From assembly GCA_016716065.1 (NCBI GenBank), contig JADJXA010000006.1, forward strand, positions 186,001 through 250,000: 64,000 nt of DNA, given 5' to 3'. The notes below the pieces were generated by a model that was given only the letters and a program-made list of their open reading frames with translations, had not been told where the DNA came from and made no database searches. Each line of letters starts with the position of its first letter. Within the stretch, counting starts at the first letter, position 1. This document shows positions 17,439-26,217 of this stretch, in pieces. The translations under genes and the position numbers were made by a program. Source of the DNA: Candidatus Leptovillus gracilis (lineage in GTDB: Bacteria; Chloroflexota; Anaerolineae; Promineifilales; Promineifilaceae).

Positions 17439-18701
17439 TTACACTACCAGGGCCAGGAAACGTTCCATGTAGTAGACGGCCGTTTGCGCCGCCGGTGAGA
17501 TGCGCGGAAGAACAGACTCGAAGCTGTGTTCGCAGCCGGGCAAAGGCAAATAGACCACCGGCACACCCACCAGATGCAGCGCCCGGCTCAGGCGCGCCGC
17601 CGCTTCGTGGTCTACCAGCACATCGTGGGTTCCGTGCAGCAGCATCGTCGGTGGACAGTCGGCGTCCACGTAGGTGATGGGCGAAATCAGCCGGTACATC
17701 TCCGGGATGTCCGCCAGCGGCCCCCCGACCAGCGCCGAAAGCCCCTGCTCCCAGCCATCTTCGCCAATCCGCTGCAAAATCCGATTCAACCGTCCGTTCA
17801 CCCGCTCCGATAAAACGGTCTCAAAGCGCTTTTGGAAATCTTCGTGCAAGGCCACCATGTCTGGTGGCCCGTAGTAAGAGATCACGGCGCGCACGGCCGT
17901 ATCCCCGGCCAACACTTGCCCCGCTTCATCTCTAGGTTGCAGGGCGCGATAGTTGGGCGTGTAAGCGGCCAGCAGCGCCAGATGGCCGCCGGCCGACTGA
18001 CCGGTCAGCACAATGCGCTCCGGGTTCAACTCATACTCGGCCGCATGTTCTTTGAGCCAGAGGATAGCCCGTTTCACGTCCATGACCATGCCGGGCAGCG
18101 AGGTGTGGGGGTTGAGGGTGTAATCAATGTCCATGATCAGGTGTCCCTGGCTGGCTAACTGACGGAAATAGGGGAATTTGGTGATGTTGCGACGGCCGTA
18201 GCGCCACGCCCCGCCATGCACAAAAATCATCGCCAGGCCAGACGGAGCCACGCCTAACGGCGGTCGCAAAATATCGGCCACCAGCGGCGCAGTGACATCG
18301 GGGTTAAAGCCGTAGACCACGTGGCGCTGCACCCGACCCACCGGTTCGTCCCAGACCAACGGCCGCCAGCGGCAGGGGGTAAAGCGGGCGCGCATCACAA
18401 CCGGGATGCGCGCGTCCCACTCCGGGCCAAAGGCGTCAATCAGGGCGGTTTCACGGGGGCGGGTGATGTCGGCGAAATGGTGCAGGGCAGCGGCCGTGCC
18501 GGCCACACCCAATCCCATCAACAGTTTGTCCCCCCGCCGCCGCCCCTGCAGGGCCAGCAGCCAGCTAACCACCGTCAGCAGCGGCGACAGCGCCGTCGCC
18601 AGCAGCTTAATCGGCCAGAAGAAAAAGTGCAGCATGCCGCTGCGTGGATTCACCAGCGCCGCAGCGGCGACAAAGGTCACCAACAAACTCAAATAGCGCA
18701 T
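17439..18701 (-). CDS. Membrane-anchored alpha/beta hydrolase (HSL/BD-FAE esterase-like)
   Basis: With the start at 18701 (MRYLSLLVTF) the protein has 420 residues. The first 70 residues include two or three hydrophobic helices. The rest is an alpha/beta hydrolase of the hormone-sensitive-lipase or feruloyl-esterase type: oxyanion motif IFVHGGAWRYG, nucleophile elbow GQSAGGH, and the late aspartate and histidine in HGTHDVLVDH and PGCEHSF. The start is set downstream of the preceding stop at 18727, where no longer frame is needed. It is the last gene of a three-gene reverse-strand operon (19701, 18727, 17439). The substrate is unknown; an ester-containing lipid or cell-surface compound is plausible given the anchor. 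Confidence 0.85.
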   Translation of the reverse strand: MRYLSLLVTFVAAAALVNPRSGMLHFFFWPIKLLATALSPLLTVVSWLLALQGRRRGDKLLMGLGVAGTAAALHHFADITRPRETALIDAFGPEWDARIPVVMRARFTPCRWRPLVWDEPVGRVQRHVVYGFNPDVTAPLVADILRPPLGVAPSGLAMIFVHGGAWRYGRRNITKFPYFRQLASQGHLIMDIDYTLNPHTSLPGMVMDVKRAILWLKEHAAEYELNPERIVLTGQSAGGHLALLAAYTPNYRALQPRDEAGQVLAGDTAVRAVISYYGPPDMVALHEDFQKRFETVLSERVNGRLNRILQRIGEDGWEQGLSALVGGPLADIPEMYRLISPITYVDADCPPTMLLHGTHDVLVDHEAAARLSRALHLVGVPVVYLPLPGCEHSFESVLPRISPAAQTAVYYMERFLALVV

Positions 18702-18726
18702 ACGCCTACAGAACCACCCTGTCTGC

Positions 18727-19704
18727 CTATCCCTCTGGCTCCCCAAGACGCCCCACTGGCTGCCGCCGCACAAACTCGCCAACCAACGCGGCCGTTTGTT
18801 CCACGTGAGTACGGCCGTCTGGTAGTGTGGCCTTGTAATCGAAGTAGTCGCCGCGCCCGGTGTGGCGCATGGGGCCGGGGTCTATGGTGAGGATACGGCC
18901 GTCTTGCTTCGCCTGATTCCAGGGAGAATAACGCATCATCGGCCAGCGCCCCGGATACAGCACAACGCCAATGGTGGGGAAATAGTCAATGGCGCTTTGG
19001 AGGTGCAGCACCTGTTCGGCGTAAGCCACGCCCGGCTCGGCGGCAATAACGCCGCCGATAGAGGCCACGTAGACCGGCGCGTCCAACGCCTGATGCAGGT
19101 AGGGGACCACGCCAACGGCGATTTGCCCGCCGCCGCTCCAACCCATCACCGTAATCGGCTTGCCGCTGCCCGGCTGGTAGCCATGTCGCAGCAGGCTCAG
19201 GGCAATCTCGCGGGCTACGCCAACGTTGTAAATGGGACCATAACGCGCGTCGCCGGATACCCCCACTTGCATGAGATTGCGCATAAAAATCAGCGCCGCC
19301 ACAAAACCGGCGCGTCCTTTCAGGCGGCTGTTGTGGATTTTTTGCCACAGCCAGGCAAACTGCCGTTCGCCGTTGAGTGGGTTGTTGCTGACAGAAAAGG
19401 GGAATACATCGTGGATGATGACCGCGTTGGGGACCTGCGCTTGCAGTTTGTCCAAAAAGCCGCGCTCGCGTCGGGAAATGTCCTCGGCGGAAATGCCGCC
19501 AATGGCCGTGAGATACACCAGGAAATAATCGGCGTCGGCGGCGGGTGGCAGAGATTGGGTAGATGGCCGGGCCACAACCGCCCGCCGTTTAGACCAACCC
19601 GACCACCAGCCCAGCGCCTCCAGCGGGGCAGCCAGGGCCATGAAAAAAAAGAGCAGCACACCCAAGCCCACCAGGCAGACCAACGGCTCAATCACCATAT
19701 TCAT
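18727..19704 (-). CDS. Membrane-anchored alpha/beta hydrolase-like protein
   Basis: The 325-residue protein opens with a hydrophobic helix (VCLVGLGVLLFFFMALAAP, about 9-27). The soluble part has the alpha/beta hydrolase elbow GWSGGGQ near residue 200, preceded by a strand (KPITVMGWSGGG) and followed by IASIGGVIAAEPG-like segments. A late histidine occurs in PGPMRHTGRGDYFDY. It overlaps the upstream gene by ATGA, so the two are translationally coupled. The pair of unlike hydrolases with a polytopic membrane protein suggests a membrane-lipid or polymer-remodelling unit, which is inference. I cannot assign a named subfamily. Confidence 0.72.
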   Translation of the reverse strand: MNMVIEPLVCLVGLGVLLFFFMALAAPLEALGWWSGWSKRRAVVARPSTQSLPPAADADYFLVYLTAIGGISAEDISRRERGFLDKLQAQVPNAVIIHDVFPFSVSNNPLNGERQFAWLWQKIHNSRLKGRAGFVAALIFMRNLMQVGVSGDARYGPIYNVGVAREIALSLLRHGYQPGSGKPITVMGWSGGGQIAVGVVPYLHQALDAPVYVASIGGVIAAEPGVAYAEQVLHLQSAIDYFPTIGVVLYPGRWPMMRYSPWNQAKQDGRILTIDPGPMRHTGRGDYFDYKATLPDGRTHVEQTAALVGEFVRRQPVGRLGEPEG

Positions 19705-20405
19705 GATGGCGCCGCCTCATCTGAACCGTCGGCGAGCGGCGGGCGGGACGCGGCCCGCAGATCTTGGACAAAGCTGTCCACCGCATCGGCCGTAGACAGT
19801 AGTTCCGGCGCGCCGGCGGTAATGCGCCACAGATAGCTTTCAACGGCCGTTACCAGCGGAAAGCGCGTCGCCAACTCCAGAAACAGCCAACCCAACAGGC
19901 AGCAAACCACCGCCTGCCAGAAAGCCAGGGGGAAAATGACCATCACCGCCGCCACCACGCCGACCACAATCCAGACCCGCAGAAGAATGTCTATGATGCC
20001 GCCCAAATAGGGCAGCAGCACCAACACGCCATACAGCAGCGGTGCATAACTCAGGCTGACAACAATCAACACGCTGCGGAAGGGCTGCTGTGCGCCAAAC
20101 AAGTAAGCCGCCAGCAGCCAGACCGTCGCCGCCCAAAACAGCACCCCCACCAACAGCAGCAGCGACGACAACGCCAGGCTGAAGACAAAACGGCGGCGCG
20201 GGATACGATTGGCAAACAACACCACACTCTGGCCCAAAGTGATGGACAGCCCGGATACAAACAACGCCGCCACCGACAAACGCGCGCCGCCTGTTTGGGC
20301 CAACGCCGCCTGGTAAGCCGCCGGGTCCAACGACAACACTCCGCGCATCAGCCCCCACAAGGAGGCCAGGAAACCACCAACCGTCGTCAGGTCAAATTGG
20401 TACAT
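19701..20405 (-). CDS. Polytopic membrane protein, possibly Yip1-like
   Basis: The 234-residue protein has five hydrophobic segments between residues 45 and 180 (for example VFSLALSSLLLLVGVLFWAAT and VWIVVGVVAAVMVIFPLAF) and a soluble acidic C terminus. The layout and the mid-membrane PYLGGIIDILLRVW stretch recall bacterial Yip1-type proteins, but no diagnostic motif fixes this. It is the first gene of the three-gene operon and its stop overlaps the next start (ATGA). The leader before its ATG is a TTCAGTG repeat tract without a Shine-Dalgarno sequence, so initiation may be weak or leaderless. Confidence 0.7.
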   Translation of the reverse strand: MYQFDLTTVGGFLASLWGLMRGVLSLDPAAYQAALAQTGGARLSVAALFVSGLSITLGQSVVLFANRIPRRRFVFSLALSSLLLLVGVLFWAATVWLLAAYLFGAQQPFRSVLIVVSLSYAPLLYGVLVLLPYLGGIIDILLRVWIVVGVVAAVMVIFPLAFWQAVVCCLLGWLFLELATRFPLVTAVESYLWRITAGAPELLSTADAVDSFVQDLRAASRPPLADGSDEAAPS

Positions 20406-20442
20406 TTCAGTGTTCAGTATTCAGTGTTCAGTATTCAGTGTA
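20406..20442. repeat. Heptamer repeat tract (CAGTGTT/CAGTATT)
   Basis: TTCAGTGTTCAGTATTCAGT is part of five successive 7-bp units that alternate CAGTGTT and CAGTATT. It directly abuts the start codon of the reverse-strand gene at 20405. Confidence 0.75.
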
Positions 20443-20463
20443 ACGGAGTACGGAATACGGCAC

Positions 20464-20556
20464 GGTTCATCGAGCGAAACAACTTCTTTACAAATTTACG
20501 CTGAATGACACGCTTTCTTGCTAAATTTGTAAAGCACATATCACCTGGAATGAGCC
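20464..20556. mobile_element. MITE-like element, GGTTCAT family, copy 1
   Basis: The 93-bp element starts GGTTCAT and ends ATGAGCC, a near-perfect terminal inverted repeat. An inner perfect 13-bp inverted repeat CTTTACAAATTTA/TAAATTTGTAAAG lies at 20486-20498 and 20522-20534. A second copy with an insertion is at 31366-31605. It has no coding capacity, as expected for a non-autonomous element or folded repeat. Confidence 0.65.
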
Positions 20557-20572
20557 AAGCCCGGTTTCCGGT

Positions 20573-21781
20573 TTACTTCCCCTCAACGGCCGTTCCCGTT
20601 CTCTTAATCCGAATCTCCAGATAGGCGCTGGCTGCCGCGCCCAGGCCGATGAAGGTCACAATCATGCTCAAGGCCCAGCCGGCGTAGGGGATGGAGGCCA
20701 GCAGCACAAACAGGACCAGCCCCACCAGCAGCGGCCCAAAGCGACGCGGTCCATCGGTATCGGGAAACACCCGGTTTAGCAGCCAGCCGCCAAACCAGGC
20801 AGCCACAATCACCTTGCTAAGGTACGACACAAACAGGATAAAAATCCAGAAACCCAGGCTGAGCGCCGACAAAGAAATGCCCCACCAGGTAAACGCCAGC
20901 CCCCACAACGTCGCCAGACCCATCCCTGCGCCGACGGCAAACAGCACCAACAGCAAAACCAGTGCGCCAGTGAAGCCGATGACATAAACCGCCAGACCAG
21001 AACCAGCAGTGGGCAACGGCCGTTTGCCCACCTGTCCCGACCATTTTTGCAGCCAAGCGGGGCGCAGCCACAACATCAGGATGCCCACGATAAGATAATT
21101 GATGAGCAAACGGCCGTTTCGCGCCAGCCAATCGCCCAAAGCGACCAACTGCGGGTTCACCGGTTCCGCCTGCGCCTGTACCCGGTACATCGTCCCGCGC
21201 CCTCGCGTGTCAATCGTCAGCCCTGGCTCCAGAAAGGAGACCGGCTGGCTGGTGGTGACGCGGTTGAGCATATTCAGCACAAAGCGCACCACTTCGATCA
21301 GGCCGATCACCGCCTGGGTGTCGCGCTGCACACTGCCGCCCAGGCGGGCGCTAAAAGTCAGGGCATATAGGTCGCGGGCCACGTTGGAGCCGCGCTCGGT
21401 TAGCAGGTTCAGGCCCAGAAAATAGAGGCTGCGGTTGAGTACGGCCGTTCCGCCCACCTGCGCCGACACCGAGGCCAAGTACACGCTGCCGCCCACTTCG
21501 CCGTTAATGATCACCTTATCGCCAACCACAAACAGGCTGCCGCTGACGCGGCCATCTACAATCACCGTACGCCCGACAGCAAAAACATCGCCGTCCACCA
21601 CGCCAGACAGGCGCACATCGTTGCCACTGAGGATCACATCACCTTCAATTTCCTCGCCGAGGGCTACCCGGTCACCCAGGATTATGCCTTCGGCGCGCGC
21701 TGCCTGGGTAACGCCCAAGAGCAGCACTATGAGCAAAAACACGGCCGTTTTCCGACCCCATCGCATCGTCGCCTGACTCAT
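20573..21781 (-). CDS. Bactofilin-like polymer-forming domain with membrane C terminus
   Basis: Starting at 21781 (MSQATMRWGR), after a strong AGGAGG site, the protein has 402 residues. Residues about 13-33 are a signal peptide ending ARA. About 35-125 form a right-handed beta-helix with stacked short repeats (GDVILSGNDVRLSGVVDGDV, FAVGRTVIVDGRVSG, VVGDKVIINGEVGG) like bactofilins (DUF583). About 225-395 contains five or six membrane helices. Bactofilins are normally cytoplasmic polymers; here the signal peptide puts the beta-helix outside, giving a membrane-attached exported scaffold, an architecture seen in other bacteria as polymer-forming membrane proteins. The gene is downstream of the KimA-like permease, 93 bp away on the same strand. 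Confidence 0.8.
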   Translation of the reverse strand: MSQATMRWGRKTAVFLLIVLLLGVTQAARAEGIILGDRVALGEEIEGDVILSGNDVRLSGVVDGDVFAVGRTVIVDGRVSGSLFVVGDKVIINGEVGGSVYLASVSAQVGGTAVLNRSLYFLGLNLLTERGSNVARDLYALTFSARLGGSVQRDTQAVIGLIEVVRFVLNMLNRVTTSQPVSFLEPGLTIDTRGRGTMYRVQAQAEPVNPQLVALGDWLARNGRLLINYLIVGILMLWLRPAWLQKWSGQVGKRPLPTAGSGLAVYVIGFTGALVLLLVLFAVGAGMGLATLWGLAFTWWGISLSALSLGFWIFILFVSYLSKVIVAAWFGGWLLNRVFPDTDGPRRFGPLLVGLVLFVLLASIPYAGWALSMIVTFIGLGAAASAYLEIRIKRTGTAVEGK

Positions 21782-21873
21782 CCAAATCCTCCTGTTAACC
21801 AAAATGAAACCGCCTTCCGGGTACCACACATAGACCCGAAGGGCTTCACAAAACCCTTCGGGTCTGGGCACAA

Positions 21874-23787
21874 TTACGAAATGTGATACGGCACGTCCAC
21901 CACGGCTACATCGCGGTGACCGCGCAGTCGGAAGCGCAAGAAGTAGGCCGTCTGGTTATGCAAGAACTGGGTGCCCAACGATTCCGGTATAAATTCAGGG
22001 ATCGCCACCGTTATGACCTGACCAGGAAACTCCTCACGGTTAACCTTTTCAATGTATTCTACCAGCGGCGTCAGAATATCGCGGTATTCATATTCAATCG
22101 GGACAAGGGTGACGCCTTTGGTAATTTCTGGAAAACGGCTCCAGCGCCGGTCCAGGCGCTCCTTGTCCGCTTCGGAGGTGATAATGGATACAGCGCGTAC
22201 ATCACTAGAAAAAGTTTTGGCAAACTGCAAGGCGTACAACGTCCCCCGGTGGATGTCGGCGACGGGCATGATGAGGACGTTGGCAACCGGCCGGCTGACA
22301 TCGGCCAACTTGAGGTCCTGGGTACTGAGCGACGCGGCCACGTTGTCATAATGACGGTGGATGCTGCGGAAGAAAACGACCATCAGCGGCACAGCCACGA
22401 CAATCACCCAGGCCCCTTCGGCGAATTTAGTGACGATGAGGACCACCAGGACAACGGCCGTTGTGAACGCCCCTACCGCATTTAATATGCGCTTCAACGG
22501 CCAACCCTTCTCATAATGAATCGTCGTCACCCCGGTAAATTCTGATTCGCCCGGCTTCAGCCGGCCAATTCTGCCCATCAACCGCACCATACCGGACTGC
22601 GACAGAGTAAAGCTTAACATCACGCCCAGGGCATATAACGGCAGCATGGCAATTTCGTCCGCCTCAAACACCATAATAAGCGCTGAGGACAGCAAAGCCA
22701 GCATCACAATGCCATAGCTGTACACCAGCCGGTCGCCGCGATGGGTCATCCAGCGCGGCAAAAAGCCATCCTTCGCCAGGAAAGAGCTAAGACGCGGGAA
22801 ATCCTGATAACCAGTATTGGCCGCCAGGAACAAAATCATCATCGTGAAAAACTGCACCCAATAATACAAAATACCGCCCCCGGCCACGCCACGCGTCATC
22901 TGCGACAAGACGCTCTCTTCTTCGGAGGGTAAAATATTCAGGTGAGTCGCCAAAAAGGTGATGCCAACAAACAAGGACATGGCAATGATACCCATGGCCA
23001 CCATGGTCTTGGCGGCGTTTCTAGATTCCGGCGGTTTAAACGCCTGCACGCCATTGCTGATGGCCTCAATGCCGGTCAGAGCCGTACAACCGGCGGCAAA
23101 AGCGCGCAGCACCAGCCAGATAAACAGGAATTGAGTCACCGGCCGCTGTGGCGCTACGTCATGTATCTGCGGGGCCAGCGGCGTCAGGCCAAACATGCCA
23201 AAGTAACGCACCAGGCCCAACCCAATGACCAGGATGACACCACCTACAAAAGCATAGGTAGGCAGGGCAAAAATGGTGCCGCTTTCCCGCACGCCGCGCA
23301 GGTTTACCCAGGTTAAAAGAAGCACGGCCGTAATCGCCATCAACACCCGGTAATCCAACGTCTCTGGGAAAGCCGACGTGACCGCCCGCACCCCAGCCGA
23401 CACCGACACCGACACCGTGAGAATATAATCCAGCAGCAGCGCCGCCGCTGCAAACAACGATGGATACATGCCCAGGTTATCTTTAGCTACCGTATAGGCG
23501 CCGCCGCCGTCTGGGTAATGCAAAATCGTCTGGATATAGCTAAACACCACCAACAAAACCAGCGTCATGATCCCCATAGCAATGGGCAGCGTCAGCGCCA
23601 ACGCGCCGCTGCCCAGCAAAATCAGCACGCTCATAATCGCTTCCGTGGCATACGCATTGCTGCTGATGGGATCAGAAGCAAAAATCGCCAGACCACGAAC
23701 CTTATCCAGGCGCTCATGGATTTCATTGCGCGTGGGGAATGGCGTCCCCAACAAAGCCCGCTTAATTCCTGTGTAAGAAACCGACAT
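21874..23787 (-). CDS. KimA-like APC/KUP-family potassium permease
   Basis: The start at 23787 (MSVSYTGIKR) has an AAAGGAG site 8 bp upstream, giving 637 residues. Twelve membrane helices span about 35-480, followed by a cytoplasmic domain of about 150 residues. Motifs recalled from Bacillus subtilis KimA (YdaO) are present: FASDPISSNAYATE, YPDGGGAYTVAKDNLG, LDYILTVSVSVSAG, GCTALTGIEAISNG, LAANTGYQDFP, and the end FLHNQTAYFLRFRL...PYH. KimA is a proton-coupled K+ importer often controlled by c-di-AMP. A general amino-acid permease is the alternative but is less likely with this C-terminal domain. I looked for a ydaO-type riboswitch upstream and saw none. Confidence 0.85.
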   Translation of the reverse strand: MSVSYTGIKRALLGTPFPTRNEIHERLDKVRGLAIFASDPISSNAYATEAIMSVLILLGSGALALTLPIAMGIMTLVLLVVFSYIQTILHYPDGGGAYTVAKDNLGMYPSLFAAAALLLDYILTVSVSVSAGVRAVTSAFPETLDYRVLMAITAVLLLTWVNLRGVRESGTIFALPTYAFVGGVILVIGLGLVRYFGMFGLTPLAPQIHDVAPQRPVTQFLFIWLVLRAFAAGCTALTGIEAISNGVQAFKPPESRNAAKTMVAMGIIAMSLFVGITFLATHLNILPSEEESVLSQMTRGVAGGGILYYWVQFFTMMILFLAANTGYQDFPRLSSFLAKDGFLPRWMTHRGDRLVYSYGIVMLALLSSALIMVFEADEIAMLPLYALGVMLSFTLSQSGMVRLMGRIGRLKPGESEFTGVTTIHYEKGWPLKRILNAVGAFTTAVVLVVLIVTKFAEGAWVIVVAVPLMVVFFRSIHRHYDNVAASLSTQDLKLADVSRPVANVLIMPVADIHRGTLYALQFAKTFSSDVRAVSIITSEADKERLDRRWSRFPEITKGVTLVPIEYEYRDILTPLVEYIEKVNREEFPGQVITVAIPEFIPESLGTQFLHNQTAYFLRFRLRGHRDVAVVDVPYHIS

Positions 23788-23988
23788 CTCAACCACTCCT
23801 TTCCAACCCACAAATAATGCCTGATCCGGCGACTTTAACCTATGCTGTTACCTACCTATATGATCGGAATATTCAGCGATTCGTCAATAAGACGTCATGG
23901 GGACCAGGTGGTATGGTGGTAGTCCAAAACCGGACAACCACCCTTGTTGCATTTTAATTACTGGATAGCGGCGCTTTCGTTCGCGGCT

Positions 23989-24073
23989 AGTATCCGTAAG
24001 CGGTAATCCGTAGGCTGCTAACTCTGGAAAATGCCAATGGATAACGGGATACGGACTTCGGCCTACGGATACT
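23989..24073 (-). mobile_element. MITE-like element, AGTATCCGTA family, copy 1
   Basis: The 85-bp element is bounded by AGTATCCGTA and TACGGATACT, an exact terminal inverted repeat. Its reverse complement aligns with the elements at 60857-60941 and 61996-62094, sharing CGAAGTCCGTATCCCGTTAT and an ATTTTC(C/T)AGAG centre. Around it, the gap 23788-24437 holds this element, the repeat at 24311 and a short unassigned stretch (24086-24300). Confidence 0.7.
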
Positions 24074-24310
24074 GATGTGGCGCAATCATTCGGCTGCGCG
24101 CATCACAAGCCCGGCAAATCGCGTTACAGCATGCAAGTCTGGCATCCTTTGCACCAGACCCAAACTAATTATGCCTTGTATCAGAAGCCAAAACATAGAA
24201 ATCATATCCAAATCAATCACCTGATCATATGACAAACGTAACGAAAAAACGATGATTTTCCCCATAAGCGATCCACCCTGGTAAAATAGCCCACTAACGT
24301 ATTCGTGCAA

Positions 24311-24403
24311 CCCCCTTGCCCTCTCCACAACCCTCCCCCAAAGGGAGAGGGAGCAAGTTCCCTCTCCCAAAGGGGGAGGTTAGGGAGGGGGGTGAACGCT
24401 TAC
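24311..24403. repeat. Dispersed CT/GA-rich repeat, copy 2
   Basis: This is the second copy of the element at 5185-5276. It includes GGGAGAGGGAGCAAGTTCCC and ends in GTGAACGCTTAC, 35 bp before the start at 24438. It may lie in the leader of the aldehyde dehydrogenase mRNA. Confidence 0.7.
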
Positions 24404-24437
24404 CTACTAACTGTTAATTATTCACCAGGAGATTCCC

Positions 24438-25949
24438 ATGAAATCATTACTCGATAAACTCAACCTGAGCGCTATCAACCCTGGAACCTGCACCGGGCCA
24501 GATGGCTGGCTGGCCGACGGTCCGGCCATCACCTCATTCAACCCGGCGACCAACGAAGCCATCGCCCAGGTGACAACAACCACGCCAGAGGCGTATGAAC
24601 AGGTGGTGCAAACGGCCGTCTCCACCTTCCATACCTGGCGCAGCACCCCCGCTCCCCAACGCGGTCTGCTCATCCGCGACCTGGGCAACGCCCTGCGCGA
24701 AGTCCGCGAACCGCTGGGCGAACTGGTCAGCCTGGAGATGGGCAAAATCCGCGCCGAAGGCATCGGCGAAGTGCAGGAGATGATCGACATCTGCGACTTT
24801 GCCGTCGGCCTCAGCCGCCAGCTTTACGGCCTGACGATGCATTCGGAGCGCCCCGCCCACCGCATGTATGAGCAGTGGCAGCCGCTCGGCCCCATCGGCA
24901 TCATCACCACCTTCAACTTCCCTACGGCCGTCTGGTCCTGGAATGCGGCCATCGCCGCTGTCGCCGGCGACACAATGGTCTGGAAACCTTCAGAACTGAC
25001 GCCGCTAACGGCCGTTGCTGTGCAGCACGTCGCCAACCGGGTCATGGCCGATTATGGCCTGAGCGGGTTGTTTAACCTGGCTGTGGGTGGGCCGGACGTG
25101 GGACAGAGGATGACGGCAGACGGCCGTTTCCCGCTCATCGCCTTCACCGGCTCCATCCCCGTTGGCCGCATCGTCGCCCAAACCGTCGCCGGGCGATTGG
25201 GCCGCAGCCTGCTGGAATTGGGCGGCAACAACGCCATCATCGTAGACCAGACGGCCGATCTGGACCTGGCGACCCGCGCCCTCCTCTTTGGCGCGGTGGG
25301 CACGGCTGGGCAGCGCTGCACCTCTACCCGCCGCCTCATCGCCCACCACACCATCGCCGACGACCTGGCCGCCCGGCTGGCCCAGGCCTACCGGCAAGTG
25401 CCCATCGGCGACCCGCTGCAAGCGGGGGTGTTAATGGGACCGCTGGTGAATGAAAAAGCGGTCGCCGCCATGCTGCGCGCCGTACAGCAAGCCCAGGCCG
25501 ACGGCGGCCAACTGCTCACCGGCGGCTGCGCCCGCCCCGACCTCGGCCCCAATTTTGTGGAGCCAGCCATCATCAAAATGCCCGCCCAGACGGAGATTGT
25601 GCGCACGGAAACCTTCGCCCCGATTTTGTACCTGCTGGAATACGACACGCTGGACGAGGCCATCACCCTACACAACGACGTGCCCCAGGGTCTTTCCAGC
25701 GCCATCTTCACCGACAGCCTGTGCGCCGCCGAGAGCTTCCTCAGCGCGGGCGGGTCAGACTGCGGCATCGCCAACGTCAACATCGGCACGTCGGGCGCGG
25801 AGATTGGCGGCGCGTTCGGCGGCGAGAAGGAGACGGGCGGCGGCCGTGAGTCTGGCTCGGATGCCTGGAAGGCTTACATGCGCCGCCAGACGAATACGAT
25901 TAATTGGGGCAAAGACCTGCCGCTGGCGCAGGGGATTACATTCGGGTAG
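24438..25949 (+). CDS. ALDH7 (antiquitin-like) aldehyde dehydrogenase
   Basis: The 503-residue enzyme oxidises an aldehyde with NAD(P)+. It has the Rossmann segments PLGPIGIITTFNFP and FTGSIPVGR, the general-base region LELGGNNAIIV and the catalytic cysteine in GTAGQRCTSTRR (near residue 296). ETFAPILYLLEY and FGGEKETGGGRESGSDAWKAYMRRQT near the C terminus are typical of the ALDH7 branch, which includes alpha-aminoadipate semialdehyde (piperideine-6-carboxylate) dehydrogenase of lysine breakdown. Which aldehyde is used here is inferred from the subfamily only, since no other lysine-catabolic gene is adjacent. An AGGAG site precedes the start and a terminator follows. Length is normal. Confidence 0.9.
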   Translation: MKSLLDKLNLSAINPGTCTGPDGWLADGPAITSFNPATNEAIAQVTTTTPEAYEQVVQTAVSTFHTWRSTPAPQRGLLIRDLGNALREVREPLGELVSLEMGKIRAEGIGEVQEMIDICDFAVGLSRQLYGLTMHSERPAHRMYEQWQPLGPIGIITTFNFPTAVWSWNAAIAAVAGDTMVWKPSELTPLTAVAVQHVANRVMADYGLSGLFNLAVGGPDVGQRMTADGRFPLIAFTGSIPVGRIVAQTVAGRLGRSLLELGGNNAIIVDQTADLDLATRALLFGAVGTAGQRCTSTRRLIAHHTIADDLAARLAQAYRQVPIGDPLQAGVLMGPLVNEKAVAAMLRAVQQAQADGGQLLTGGCARPDLGPNFVEPAIIKMPAQTEIVRTETFAPILYLLEYDTLDEAITLHNDVPQGLSSAIFTDSLCAAESFLSAGGSDCGIANVNIGTSGAEIGGAFGGEKETGGGRESGSDAWKAYMRRQTNTINWGKDLPLAQGITFG

Positions 25950-26020
25950 GGGCACTTGCCGGGGCGTAAACGCCCCGGCAGCAAAACGACGCCGGGTAAA
26001 CCTGGCTTTCCTGTTCTTCA

Positions 26021-26046
26021 GCCCCGTTTACGGGGCGTTGTTTTTT
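26021..26046 (+). terminator. Intrinsic terminator after aldehyde dehydrogenase gene
   Basis: GCCCCGTTTACGGGGC folds on itself and is followed by GTTGTTTTTT. A stronger upstream hairpin TGCCGGGGCG/CGCCCCGGCA (25957-25980) and a downstream GGGGGCTTTAGCCCC add to the stop region. Confidence 0.75.
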
Positions 26047-26217
26047 AGACGGGGGCTTTAGCCCCTGGCGCAGCCAACCTTAAGAAGTTGTAAACAGAAG
26101 GTAACGTGGCGGTGAGAAACGGCCGTTTCCTATTCCCCCATCACCCCTTTTCCCGGTACAATCCAGTCTGGAGCCTGGAAACAGCCCCACCATCAATGAC
26201 AAAGGATAGGAAGAACC

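Noticed and set aside
23812..23990. Possible c-di-AMP (ydaO) riboswitch upstream of the KimA-like gene.
   Set aside because: I looked for the conserved core words on the reverse strand and did not find them; a covariance-model search would be needed.
24086..24370. A 94-residue reverse-strand frame whose end (MFWLLIQGIISLGLVQRMPD) recalls the C-terminal domain of TetR regulators.
   Set aside because: The first half comes from the repeat at 24311, no DNA-binding domain is present, and the similarity is too short to support a gene or a pseudogene.
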